NCBI GenBank assembly: GCA_964392775.1
Contig: CAYMRD010000025.1
Coordinates: 1 to 39,751, forward strand
Direction of reading: 5' to 3'
Length of the DNA stretch: 39,751 bases
Source of the DNA: UKL13-3 sp964392775
Lineage (GTDB): Bacteria; Bacteroidota; Bacteroidia; UKL13-3
The notes beneath the pieces were generated by a model. The model was not told where the DNA came from. It saw nothing but the letters and a program-made list of their open reading frames with translations, and ran no database searches. Below, piece by piece: positions 16,244 through 24,696 of the stretch. Every line of letters starts with the position of its first letter. Within the stretch, counting starts at the first letter, position 1. The position numbers and the translations under genes were made by a program.

Positions 16244-17215
16244 TTAGAGGAATCGCGGTGTAAGCCTTGGTATGACTGGTTTTTCTTTGGTTTTAACCTT
16301 CGGCTTAAAGCAATATCTTAATACCAGTTCATGTGACCCGCTGCTGTAGCTAATGATGTTACTGGTCGTTAAATCGTATGAGTAGCCAATATAGAATGAT
16401 GAGAATTGGTAACCTCCAAGAATGGATATCGCATCTGAAGTACGATAAGTAAGTCCTCCTTTTATCTTTTGATTGTATACCAACATTGCATTAAAGTCGG
16501 CTGAGTTTTTGGCCACATCGCTCTTCACCAAAATATTCGGCTCAATTGCCAATGATGATGATAATTGATAAGATGCTCCGGTCATAAAATACAGGTGCAT
16601 CTTCATGGGATTGTCAACCATGTAACTTGCCCAGTTGTATTTCACACTCCCTTGCGTTAAATGCGTTGCCGATAAACCACCATATACGTTGTTAAAAATC
16701 CAAAGATTCGGCATTGTATAATACACTCCCAAATCAATATCCATTGCCCTGCCGGTAACTGCCTGTTCCGGAATTTTAGAGTCGCCACTTTCCAAAGGTT
16801 TCAATTTATCACCGGCAAGTGTTTTTTGCATCAGGCCAAATCCTACCCCTCCTGCCAATACATGAGCGTTTTTAAAATGATGCCTGTATGCAAACGATAA
16901 CTTTGGATTCAACGATTGCTCGAATCCTTGTTGGTCATTAATAATATTTAAGCCTAAACCAAATTTTTGTTCCTGCCCGATTGGAGTATGAATATTGGCA
17001 ACAATGGTTTGAGGAGCTAATCCGAGACTGCTGCTGCCAAATCCCAGCCACTGCGTACGGTACAACCCTGTTGCACAAATCTTATCTTCAGAGCCTGCAT
17101 ACCCCGGATTATAAGACAACTTGTTCAGAAAAAACTGAGTGTATTGAGGATCTTGTTGCGCATATAAATTCGCAACTATTGCAGATAGTGTTAGTGCCAG
17201 TAATAATCTTTTCAT
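16244..17215 (-). CDS. porP: PorP/SprF family type IX secretion outer membrane protein
   Basis: PorP/SprF proteins are outer membrane beta-barrels linked to the type IX secretion system; PorP anchors the secretion core and SprF handles SprB export. The N-terminus is a signal peptide (cleavage after NLYA) followed by the family signature QQDPQYTQFFLNKLSYNPGYAGS. The rest is repeated amphipathic strands, with the C-terminal segment KTKEKPVIPRLTPRFL after the last strand. At 323 aa it is typical. Its place directly before gldK, as in P. gingivalis porPKLMN, argues that it is the core-associated PorP rather than a dispersed paralogue. It has its own promoter. Confidence 0.92.
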   Translation of the reverse strand: MKRLLLALTLSAIVANLYAQQDPQYTQFFLNKLSYNPGYAGSEDKICATGLYRTQWLGFGSSSLGLAPQTIVANIHTPIGQEQKFGLGLNIINDQQGFEQSLNPKLSFAYRHHFKNAHVLAGGVGFGLMQKTLAGDKLKPLESGDSKIPEQAVTGRAMDIDLGVYYTMPNLWIFNNVYGGLSATHLTQGSVKYNWASYMVDNPMKMHLYFMTGASYQLSSSLAIEPNILVKSDVAKNSADFNAMLVYNQKIKGGLTYRTSDAISILGGYQFSSFYIGYSYDLTTSNIISYSSGSHELVLRYCFKPKVKTKEKPVIPRLTPRFL

Positions 17216-17230
17216 GTAATCGGGTTACAA

Positions 17231-17244
17231 AAAACAATTGTTTT
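17231..17244. promoter_or_regulatory. 14-bp palindrome at the predicted porP transcript start
   Basis: AAAACAATTGTTTT is a perfect palindrome lying just downstream of the predicted -7 box of porP, where an operator could block initiation. An AT-rich palindrome of this size can also arise by chance, so a regulatory role is only suggested. Confidence 0.35.
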
Positions 17245-17246
17245 AT

Positions 17247-17277
17247 CAATTATACAACTTATTTTTAACCACACAAG
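17247..17277 (-). promoter_or_regulatory. Promoter of porP (Bacteroidota type)
   Basis: On the minus strand CTTG (17274-17277), 19 bp, then TATAATTG (17247-17254; 5 of the 6 fixed consensus bases). The arrangement is the same as for gldK. It lies 32 bp before the porP ATG. Confidence 0.6.
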
Positions 17278-17341
17278 CGCAGAAAACACCAAGCATGGAT
17301 AAACCAAGTTACCGACAAAAAACGGAATGGCAATAAAAAAC

Positions 17342-18103
17342 TTACCTTTTCCCCTTGTTGCGCGCTTCTATAAATTTATCCAAAGCCATACTCATGGATG
17401 GATACTGAGTTGAAGGGGCTGATATATTAGCCGTAAGTTTCGCGTCTGCAATGGCTTTGGAAGTAGTTGCTCCAAATGACGCTATTTGCGTATTGTTCTG
17501 TTTGAATTCCGGGAAATTTTCGAAGAGTGAACGAATATCTGCCGGACTGAAAAACACGATGATATCGTAGTTTACGTGGGTAAGATCCGACAAATCGGAA
17601 GAAATAATTTTATAAATAAGAGCTTCCTTGTACTGAAACTTGTTCTTTTTCATGAACTTTTCAATATCCGGCTTCCGCCAGTCGCTGCAAGGGAACAGGA
17701 ACTTTTCGGCTGGATGGTTCTTAATCACATTCAACAATTCAACTTCTGTTGCTTTACCGGTAAACACTTTACGTTTTCGAACCTGGATGTACTTAGCCAG
17801 ATAATTCGCAATACTGTCGTTTACACAAAAATATTTTGTTTCGGGAGACATCTCAATTTTCTGCTCTCCACACAACCTGAAAAAATGATCAACCGAATTA
17901 CGCGAGTTTAAAATGATAGCCGTAAAATCAAGAAAATTAATCTTCTGGGATTTGAACTCTTTGTGAAGTACGGGAGACACCGTAATAAAAGGTCTGAAAT
18001 CAACCTTCAGTGCATATTTTTTTGCCAAATCAAAATAAGGTGATTTGTCACCTTCCGGTTTAGGTTGAGATATAAGTATACTTTTGATTTTAGCGTTTTT
18101 CAA
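17342..18103 (-). CDS. hemD: Uroporphyrinogen-III synthase
   Basis: HemD cyclises hydroxymethylbilane to uroporphyrinogen III, the common precursor of haem and sirohaem. The sequence has the two-domain pattern and the Bacteroidota-type N-terminus (KSILISQPKP, then SPYFDLAKKY and VDFRPF). Other family segments are NSRNSVDHFF, the domain-linking LFPCSDWRKPD and IVFFSPADIRSLF, with SFGATTSKAI near the C-terminus. The start is TTG at 18103, overlapping the DUF4271 stop by 4 bp (TTGA on the minus strand). No ATG is available because an in-frame TAA lies only four codons further upstream. Confidence 0.87.
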   Translation of the reverse strand: MKNAKIKSILISQPKPEGDKSPYFDLAKKYALKVDFRPFITVSPVLHKEFKSQKINFLDFTAIILNSRNSVDHFFRLCGEQKIEMSPETKYFCVNDSIANYLAKYIQVRKRKVFTGKATEVELLNVIKNHPAEKFLFPCSDWRKPDIEKFMKKNKFQYKEALIYKIISSDLSDLTHVNYDIIVFFSPADIRSLFENFPEFKQNNTQIASFGATTSKAIADAKLTANISAPSTQYPSMSMALDKFIEARNKGKR

Positions 18104-19077
18104 AGGATCAAGCTGTTAAGATATTTGACAATAACAAACCACGGTAGGATTTCGAGCGCGCAAAGATAAATAAATAAATAAATTTTCGGAAAGCTGAAAA
18201 ACCTGTTGCTTAGCAATGTGATGCGAACAACCCGGTATATTACACTGATAAAAAACACAGCCACAACTGTTTGAGCTACGATTGAACTCCACATTAGATT
18301 GTGATAATATACCGTAAAGATAATGAGCGGAAATATAACCAGAGCCAAAAAGTTGTTTACTGAGATGGTATTGGACACAAATCCAATTCCTAGTTTTTGC
18401 ATTTTCAATAAAAACCCAAGCCCCGTGTGAAGGGTAAATTTTGCAATGTATACTGCCGTGATAATGGCGAAAACCAAAACAAACTGAACAAAGTAACCTG
18501 ATGTAAAAAGTATGTTTCGAACCTCCAGCTGGTTGTTTATAAACAAGGCGGCAATGAATAGATAGATGGCAAATAATTGCAGGATAACAAACCCGAAAAA
18601 CGACCGTTGATCGTCCCAAATTTTATCACTTAGCTTGAGGTTAAAAACCGACAACATAAAGACCCTGAAGTTATTTGGATTGGCAATGCGTACAAATGCA
18701 ATGTATGCAAACACAAAGAGTATCACCCAGAACTTCCATGGTTCATTTTTGCGTTCTCTTGACTTAATCTCCTTGATGGTAGGAAGGTTTTTGCGTACAT
18801 GTTGCTTTACAGTATAGTTTCCGGAAATGAACTGATACGGTTTAATGATCATTCTAAGTGTCGAATCATGGGAAATACTATCCAGCAATCCAAATGAGCT
18901 GATTCTGTATCTGACAGCATAAACACTATCTGCGCGCAGCGAATCAGAAACGTAACTACTGTCTGTTGAGAACAAAAACGTATCGGGCGTTTGACTGAAT
19001 ACCTCAGTGGTTTGCTGGGCCCCTACCCGCAACGCCAAACTTATTATCAAAGCTAAAAATACCTGTTTCAATCGCAT
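18100..19077 (-). CDS. DUF4271 membrane protein
   Basis: A Bacteroidota-specific membrane protein of unknown function. An N-terminal signal-like hydrophobic segment (ending near RVGAQQ) precedes about 80 extracytoplasmic polar residues, then KFWVILFVFAYIAFVRIANPNNF opens seven or eight transmembrane helices to the C-terminus. ATG at 19077 overlaps the BamA-like gene's stop (TGATG); the open frame could be extended one codon to a TTG at 19080, which is less likely. It overlaps hemD by 4 bp. The fixed position between an Omp85 protein, hemD and porP hints at envelope assembly, but no function can be read from the sequence. Confidence 0.82.
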   Translation of the reverse strand: MRLKQVFLALIISLALRVGAQQTTEVFSQTPDTFLFSTDSSYVSDSLRADSVYAVRYRISSFGLLDSISHDSTLRMIIKPYQFISGNYTVKQHVRKNLPTIKEIKSRERKNEPWKFWVILFVFAYIAFVRIANPNNFRVFMLSVFNLKLSDKIWDDQRSFFGFVILQLFAIYLFIAALFINNQLEVRNILFTSGYFVQFVLVFAIITAVYIAKFTLHTGLGFLLKMQKLGIGFVSNTISVNNFLALVIFPLIIFTVYYHNLMWSSIVAQTVVAVFFISVIYRVVRITLLSNRFFSFPKIYLFIYLCALEILPWFVIVKYLNSLIL

Positions 19078-20873
19078 CAAAAGTAATTAACAAATCCGAA
19101 ATGCACCTTAGCCCTGTTGAAATTAATCGGGTTATTCATTTCTTTTCCTACTGCATAGAAAATTGAAAACACGCCTGTTCCTGTTTCAAAATTCATCCCT
19201 GCTCCAAAACCATACGGCCTGTCACCTGATACCGGATTTTTTACTGTATTGCGATAATAAGCTCCGTTCCAAAACAACAACACATTGGAGTTTTGCTGAA
19301 TCAAATAGCGAAATTCTGCATTTCCAATTACGTATGAACTCGCGAATATAGACTGTTCATCAAATCCTTTCAACGTGCGAATTCCTCCGATTCTGAATAA
19401 TTCGTTGACAAACAAATTAGAAGATTGTAAGTGCCCTCCATTTGCCTGTAACCTGATGGTTGCCCGGTTCAAAACGGGTATAAAACATTCTGCCACTCCC
19501 TGAAACTTGTATTGAACCAGCTCAAGCTTCACACTATCATACAATGAATAAGACCCTCCATCGGCAGTTGGGAAACGGATGGCATCAATTGTGGGGTTTC
19601 TGTTAATCACCTTTACGCCTACTCCACCCGTGACATCTACGCTAAAGCCTCTGCGGGGATTCAGGAAATAATCGAGACGTGTCATTTTAAATCCCAAACC
19701 CGAGGTATTGTTGGTGATATCGGACGCTGCCGGGAGTGATCTGCCCGCTTTAATCGCGTTGGTATCAACCGTAATCAGTGAGGTTGATTGTATCTGGTAA
19801 AACACCCTCACATAGTCGGTTCCAACAAAACGATATTGCACCCCAAAGTCGTTTCTGACATCCAGAAAGGATGTATCTTGTTTTAAGAGCGCTAATTCAT
19901 AATCGAGTGCCAGATTGCTCCGAAAAATGTATGGGTATACGAACTTGATTCTGAGATCCTGAGAATTCCCCAAAAAGCTTCGGTAATTCAAGTCGAAACT
20001 TTTACCTGTTCCAAAAAGATTTTGCAACTTAAGATTGGCCTCTCCGGTGATGAGCATCTTGTTTCCTGAAGTTGCCCCCGGGGCTGTGTTGGGCGCAAAA
20101 CCAACAACACCGTCAATACTGCTTGCCTTACGATCAGCCAGACTTAGAATTGGCATTGCCTTATTCCCGTAAAAATAAACCGCAGCCGGCTTATTGACCG
20201 ACAAAAAAGGCAATTGACTGATTCGGCTTGATGACAGACGAAGTGCTTCTTCGCTGTAAGAGTTTCCGGGTTTAATACCCAAATACTTATACAAGTACCA
20301 TTTTTTTACGTTTGCATCTCCCTGAATATCCATCGTATCAAAAACCATGTACGTATTTGTGTTGAGGTTAAGGGCAGCCGATATACCAAAAGAATCAACT
20401 AAAATAGAATCCAGCTTGATAGTGGCAAAAGGAAATCCATTGTTTTCCAGATACACAAGCAGCCGTTCAACCCGCTTTGCATACGCAACGGGATCTGTTT
20501 TTTTTTCGGCAAACTGTTCCGGTCTGAATCCGGCACTCCCCAATATATCCGGCATCATATTCCCCGGCCGCAGCTCAATCCACTTGTAAGCGTTGCCAAG
20601 TTCAACAAACACAATTACGGAATCACCTCTTGATACGTGCGATGCGACATCAGCCTGAAGAAAGGATTGCTTATTGCACTCCAGTAAAATCCGGTTTAAT
20701 TCTATGTTAAGAGATACTGTATCAGCATGAAAAGACGTATAGGAAATTTGTTTGGCAATATCTTGTCCCTGTTTGCCCTGAGGCCAGTCTATACGAAGAA
20801 ATACAGGTCTGCTCTGAGCCGGCACCCAAAGCGGACTCATCAGCAAAATCAATATTTTAAGATACCTTCGCAC
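19077..20873 (-). CDS. BamA/TamA (Omp85) family outer membrane protein
   Basis: A signal peptide (MRRYLKILILLMSPLWVPAQ) is followed by a periplasmic part of roughly 230 residues with POTRA-like patterns (ERLLVYLENNGFPFATIKLD; YSEEALRLSSSRISQLPFLSV). A C-terminal beta-barrel follows, ending in aromatic FVNYF. The loop-6 region has RIGGIRTLKGFDEQSI, where KGF takes the place of the usual RGF/RGY. At 598 aa it is shorter than BamA, so it is likely a TamA-like or accessory Omp85 protein. The start is GTG at 20873. It heads the coupled BamA-like/DUF4271/hemD unit. Confidence 0.83.
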   Translation of the reverse strand: MRRYLKILILLMSPLWVPAQSRPVFLRIDWPQGKQGQDIAKQISYTSFHADTVSLNIELNRILLECNKQSFLQADVASHVSRGDSVIVFVELGNAYKWIELRPGNMMPDILGSAGFRPEQFAEKKTDPVAYAKRVERLLVYLENNGFPFATIKLDSILVDSFGISAALNLNTNTYMVFDTMDIQGDANVKKWYLYKYLGIKPGNSYSEEALRLSSSRISQLPFLSVNKPAAVYFYGNKAMPILSLADRKASSIDGVVGFAPNTAPGATSGNKMLITGEANLKLQNLFGTGKSFDLNYRSFLGNSQDLRIKFVYPYIFRSNLALDYELALLKQDTSFLDVRNDFGVQYRFVGTDYVRVFYQIQSTSLITVDTNAIKAGRSLPAASDITNNTSGLGFKMTRLDYFLNPRRGFSVDVTGGVGVKVINRNPTIDAIRFPTADGGSYSLYDSVKLELVQYKFQGVAECFIPVLNRATIRLQANGGHLQSSNLFVNELFRIGGIRTLKGFDEQSIFASSYVIGNAEFRYLIQQNSNVLLFWNGAYYRNTVKNPVSGDRPYGFGAGMNFETGTGVFSIFYAVGKEMNNPINFNRAKVHFGFVNYF

Positions 20874-20908
20874 ACTACAAAGAAATTATTATTCCCGACA
20901 AAATAACG

Positions 20909-22033
20909 ATGGCCGGCATTTACATTCATATTCCTTTTTGTAAAAAGGCTTGCTCCTACTGCAACTTTCATTTCAGCACTTCACTGCAATACCGGCAGCA
21001 AATGACTGAAGCCATCATAACCGAAATCAGTCAACGAAAAGAATATCTGAACGGAGCAGCCATTGAATCGCTTTACTGGGGCGGAGGCACGCCTTCCATG
21101 CTGCTGCCCGGTCAGATTGATGCCATCTTTAACGCTATCCACAAAAATTTTGTTGTAGCGCCAAATGCGGAAGTCACATTTGAAGCCAACCCGGATGATG
21201 TCACACCCGAATTGCTCAACCATCTTAAAGGCACTCCGGTAAACCGGTTCAGTATGGGTGTTCAATCTTTTTTTGATGAAGACCTGAACTGGATGAACCG
21301 TGCGCATTCAGCAAGCGATGCCATTCAAAGCATTAAACGAATTCAAGACACAGGGTTTCACAGCATCTCAATTGATTTGATATACGGGATGCCAACCTTA
21401 ACAGCTCAACGCTGGGCGCATAATTTGCAACAAGCTGTTGATCTGAGTTTAGAGCATATTTCATCCTACTGTTTAACCGTTGAACCCCGAACGGCACTTT
21501 ACCATCAGGTAACGCACAACCGCACCAAAGCTCCTGATGAAGAACAGGCTGCTGCACAATTTGAAATGCTTACTCATAAACTGAGGGATGCCGGATTTGA
21601 GCAATATGAAATCTCCAATTTTGCCCGAAATAAAAAATATGCCGTTCACAATACCAATTACTGGAAGAACCAGCCATATATGGGTATCGGGCCATCGGCA
21701 CATTCTTTCAACAAAATCAGCAGACGGTGGAATATTGCTTCCAATCAGCATTATATGAAAGCGATTGAGGAAGGCGGAATATTTTGGGAGGAAGAAAATC
21801 TGACTTTAGAAAACAGCGTTAATGAGTATATCATGACAAGTCTTCGCACACAATGGGGGCTTGACACAAGCTGGTTTAAGGCTGCTTTCGGAGAAGATGT
21901 GTTTTCAACCCTCAAAGCCGGACTGGATACCAAAATTAAACAGGGGGTACTGGCTTACCAAAACGGACATTATACCATTCCTCAACAGTCCAGATTTTTA
22001 TCTGATGGCATTGCCTCTGATTTGTTTCTTTAA
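20909..22033 (+). CDS. hemW: Radical SAM family haem chaperone HemW
   Basis: HemW (formerly called oxygen-independent coproporphyrinogen oxidase-like) binds haem and a 4Fe-4S cluster and delivers haem to target proteins. The radical SAM motif CxxxCxxC is at Cys11, Cys15 and Cys18 (CKKACSYC), followed by YWGGGTPS. The family segments EANPDD, NRFSMGVQSF and IDLIYGMP are present, and the C-terminal HemW domain is intact. At 374 aa it is the short HemW form, not HemN. It is divergent from the BamA-like gene and its stop overlaps that of the convergent engB by three bases. Confidence 0.95.
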   Translation: MAGIYIHIPFCKKACSYCNFHFSTSLQYRQQMTEAIITEISQRKEYLNGAAIESLYWGGGTPSMLLPGQIDAIFNAIHKNFVVAPNAEVTFEANPDDVTPELLNHLKGTPVNRFSMGVQSFFDEDLNWMNRAHSASDAIQSIKRIQDTGFHSISIDLIYGMPTLTAQRWAHNLQQAVDLSLEHISSYCLTVEPRTALYHQVTHNRTKAPDEEQAAAQFEMLTHKLRDAGFEQYEISNFARNKKYAVHNTNYWKNQPYMGIGPSAHSFNKISRRWNIASNQHYMKAIEEGGIFWEEENLTLENSVNEYIMTSLRTQWGLDTSWFKAAFGEDVFSTLKAGLDTKIKQGVLAYQNGHYTIPQQSRFLSDGIASDLFL

Positions 22034-22641
22034 AATACGGGTGCTACAAAGTCTTTATTCACGCTATCAATATAACCCAGCACTTTGTCTCTGCCTTTTT
22101 TCTCGGTGGCTGATGTTTGAAAAACAGGAGGCAAAACTTCCCAGTTTTTCAATACTTCATCCGTAAAAGCTTTCATGTTTTTGGCTCTCATGCTTTGATT
22201 GAGTTTATCAATTTTGGTAAACACAATCGCAAACGGCACTTGTAACTCTCCAAGAAAATTCAGGAACTCCAGATCACTATCCTGCGGCTCAATGCGCGAA
22301 TCAATCAGCACAAACAAACATTGCAGATTAACCCGGTCTTTCAGGTATTCCTCAAGCGCATCCTCCCATTCCTTCCGCAATGTTTTTGACCTGCGTGCAT
22401 ATCCGTATCCCGGCAAATCAACCAAAAACCAATTATCATTTATCAGGTAGTGGTTAATGGTGATGGTTTTGCCCGGATTGGCTGATACCCTTGCCAGATT
22501 TGGCTTTGACACCAGCATATTAATCAGTGAGGATTTTCCCACATTAGACCTTCCGATGAAGGCGTATTCGGGTTTATCGGGTTTAGGACAATCCTTTAAA
22601 ACCCCGGCACTCTTTACAAATACTGCTTTTTTTACTTCCAT
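22030..22641 (-). CDS. engB: Ribosome biogenesis GTP-binding protein EngB (YsxC/YihA)
   Basis: EngB is a TrmE-Era-EngA-EngB-family GTPase required for 50S subunit assembly. The P-loop GRSNVGKSS is at residues 30-38, the switch-I threonine lies in NPGKTITINHY, G3 is DLPGYGYA, G4 is TKID and G5 is SATEKKG. The 203-aa length is standard. The ATG shares one base with the upstream lipoprotein stop (TAATG), so the pair is likely co-translated. It is convergent with hemW. Confidence 0.96.
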   Translation of the reverse strand: MEVKKAVFVKSAGVLKDCPKPDKPEYAFIGRSNVGKSSLINMLVSKPNLARVSANPGKTITINHYLINDNWFLVDLPGYGYARRSKTLRKEWEDALEEYLKDRVNLQCLFVLIDSRIEPQDSDLEFLNFLGELQVPFAIVFTKIDKLNQSMRAKNMKAFTDEVLKNWEVLPPVFQTSATEKKGRDKVLGYIDSVNKDFVAPVF

Positions 22642-23228
22642 TACCTAATATTATATGAATCCATACGATATGATTTTCCTCCTGCCACAAAATACACCAC
22701 GCCAAAGTTTTTATTGACAATGATACTATCCCCTCCTGCCTCGTAAATTGTATTCACCTGATAAAAAACTTTTTGATTAATCACAACAGAATCGGCATAC
22801 TGACCAACAGCCTTTCCGATATTCGTTATTTTTAGAGAAAATAATCTTCCCGATATGGTATAATAACACGAGTCATTCACCCTCCGCCATAAGCTTTGCA
22901 GCCCAAGGCCCGTAGCAGAGTCGGATAAATTCACCTGCAAAACCTGAAAAGCATCCAAATCGGCAGGGCATTCCGGATTTCCTTCCATCACCGATGGCGA
23001 ATAGGAATATGCACTTTGGTAAAGCTTCGTTAAAAGGGAAACCGTATCGAGGGTGGCAGAAACAAAAACAACCGAATCATTTTTTTCGTAAGGAATTGCC
23101 TCAACCTGCTCATTTGTAAATTCATTGGTTACTTTCACAACTTTATCTCTACAGGGTGCGTCATAATCAGACTTACAGCCTGCTAACAAAACACTTACAA
23201 AGGCCCAAAATAGTACATTTAGCTTCAT
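22641..23228 (-). CDS. Predicted lipoprotein of unknown function
   Basis: A signal peptide with lipobox LLAGC places the lipidated cysteine at residue 18, followed by KSD. The mature part of about 178 residues contains Cys pairs (APC near residue 26, PEC near 87, SCY near 120) that could form disulfides, and is rich in beta-type segments. The C-terminus has the strand-like VNKNFGVVYFVAGGKSYRMDSYNIR. I do not recognise the family. It is coupled to engB by a one-base overlap and divergent from ubiE/menG. Confidence 0.72.
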   Translation of the reverse strand: MKLNVLFWAFVSVLLAGCKSDYDAPCRDKVVKVTNEFTNEQVEAIPYEKNDSVVFVSATLDTVSLLTKLYQSAYSYSPSVMEGNPECPADLDAFQVLQVNLSDSATGLGLQSLWRRVNDSCYYTISGRLFSLKITNIGKAVGQYADSVVINQKVFYQVNTIYEAGGDSIIVNKNFGVVYFVAGGKSYRMDSYNIR

Positions 23229-23274
23229 CCGGCTGCAAAGTAAAGGAAAATGCTGATGGTTAGGTTAAATCGTT

Positions 23275-23282
23275 TATTTTTG
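23275..23282 (+). promoter_or_regulatory. Candidate -7 box for the ubiE-porT-tgt operon
   Basis: TATTTTTG is a perfect match to TAnnTTTG and ends 9 bp before the ATG at 23292, implying an almost leaderless mRNA. The -33 box is poor at the right spacing. Its position inside the alternative 5' extension (ATG at 23250) supports the later start. Confidence 0.45.
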
Positions 23283-23291
23283 CCCAACTTA

Positions 23292-24026
23292 ATGAAAACC
23301 GTCAAAGAAGTAAAACCGGACCAAACATCGGCTGCGGCTAAAAAACAGCAAGTGGAGGAAATGTTTAACAGCATTGCTTCCCGCTATGATTTTTTAAACC
23401 GTTTCCTGTCGATGGGCATCGATAAAGGGTGGAGAACAAAAGCCATCAACAGCATTTCCGATATTCAGCCGAAACATATTCTGGATGTTGCCACCGGAAC
23501 CGGGGACCTTGCCATTGCTGCAATGCGTTTACATCCCAATAAAATTACCGGCATCGACCTTTCTGCCCAAATGCTGGAGGTGGGACGAAAGAAGATTTCG
23601 AATTTAAACCTCCAACAAACAATTGAATTATTGAAAGGAGATTCGGAAGCTTTACCTTTTAACGACAATAATTTTGATGCTGTAACCGTTGCTTTTGGCG
23701 TGAGAAACTTTGAGCACCTGCAGATAGGAATTGATGAAATGTACCGCGTATTAAAACCGGGAGGTAAAATTGCAGTATTGGAATTTTCAAAACCCAAAGC
23801 CTTTCCTTTCAAACAGATATACGACCTCTACTTTAAGTATATTTTACCTGTTTGGGGTGGACTCATCAGTAAAAACAAGCAAGCTTATACGTACCTGCCA
23901 GAATCGGTAAAACACTTTCCCGAAGGCAATGATTTTCTGGCATACCTTAATAAGGCCGGATTCAAACAAACCCACGTTCAACCTTTAACATTCGGAATTT
24001 GCAGCCTTTACACCGCTATCAAGTAA
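23292..24026 (+). CDS. ubiE: Demethylmenaquinone methyltransferase (MenG/UbiE)
   Basis: This enzyme carries out the SAM-dependent C-methylation that makes menaquinone from demethylmenaquinone. Motifs are VEEMFNSIASRYDFLNRFLSMGID, the SAM-binding motif DVATGTGDLAI, the GDSEALPF segment and the UbiE signature VTVAFGVRNFE, plus LKPGGKIAVLEFS. The ORF could start at 23250, but the ATG at 23292 gives the usual N-terminus and follows a good -7 box. Bacteroidota typically use menaquinone, so menG function is more likely than ubiquinone synthesis. It overlaps porT by 28 bp and leads a five-gene operon. Confidence 0.93.
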   Translation: MKTVKEVKPDQTSAAAKKQQVEEMFNSIASRYDFLNRFLSMGIDKGWRTKAINSISDIQPKHILDVATGTGDLAIAAMRLHPNKITGIDLSAQMLEVGRKKISNLNLQQTIELLKGDSEALPFNDNNFDAVTVAFGVRNFEHLQIGIDEMYRVLKPGGKIAVLEFSKPKAFPFKQIYDLYFKYILPVWGGLISKNKQAYTYLPESVKHFPEGNDFLAYLNKAGFKQTHVQPLTFGICSLYTAIK

Positions 24027-24691
24027 TTATTATATTGTGTTTGCTGCTAAGCGTTGCAGCCCGGGCCCAGCCCAACAAAGTGCAGTATGACAACAAGTGG
24101 ATTCACTTTGGATTTTCGCTAACCCTCAACAGCGCAATGTTACGGGTTGATGCCGATCCTAATTATTTCAAAAACGATTCATTGAAAAATATTCATCAGA
24201 AATCATTTCCCGGAATCGGACTTGGGGCTATTACCAATTTCAGACTGGGGAACTCTTTTGACATACGTGTTATGTTACCCCAGATATCTTTCACTGAACG
24301 ACACCTTGTTTATAATTTCGACCACACTTCTAAAACGGTTAAAATAGAATCAGCCTATTGCGATGGCTCATTGCTCCTCAAATACAAATCAGCACGCAGA
24401 AAAAATGTAAGAGCTTATGTAATCGGGGGAGGAAGAGTAAGCTACGATCTCGCATCAAGCGTTAATCAAAACAGAAGCATGAGAGCTCCGGTTGTATCAC
24501 TCATACCTCTTACCTATGGTATTGAAGGAGGTATGGGGCTTGATATTTATTTCCCGTATTTCAAATTATCTCCTGAGCTTAAGTTCTGCCATTCACTCAC
24601 CAACGCACTTCACAAAGATGGCTATATATACACCGATGCTATTTACCGTATTATTCCACAGATGATCGTTTTCTCTTTACACTTTGAATAA
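23999..24691 (+). CDS. porT: Type IX secretion protein PorT (SprT)
   Basis: PorT is an envelope protein required for type IX secretion and maturation of exported proteins. The sequence has a signal peptide (LCLLLSVAARAQ), then the family pattern WIHFGFSLTLNSAMLRV, FPGIGLGAITNFRLGNSFDIRVMLPQ, IESAYCDGSLLLKYKSAR, AYVIGGGRVSYDL, RAPVVSLIPLTYGIEGG and GLDIYFPYFKLSPELKF, ending in a barrel-type strand (IVFSLHFE). It predicts a small eight-strand beta-barrel. The start is TTG at 23999, inside the end of ubiE, because no ATG or GTG precedes the signal peptide in frame. tgt begins 5 bp after it. Confidence 0.9.
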   Translation: MQPLHRYQVIIILCLLLSVAARAQPNKVQYDNKWIHFGFSLTLNSAMLRVDADPNYFKNDSLKNIHQKSFPGIGLGAITNFRLGNSFDIRVMLPQISFTERHLVYNFDHTSKTVKIESAYCDGSLLLKYKSARRKNVRAYVIGGGRVSYDLASSVNQNRSMRAPVVSLIPLTYGIEGGMGLDIYFPYFKLSPELKFCHSLTNALHKDGYIYTDAIYRIIPQMIVFSLHFE

Positions 24692-24696
24692 TCCTT

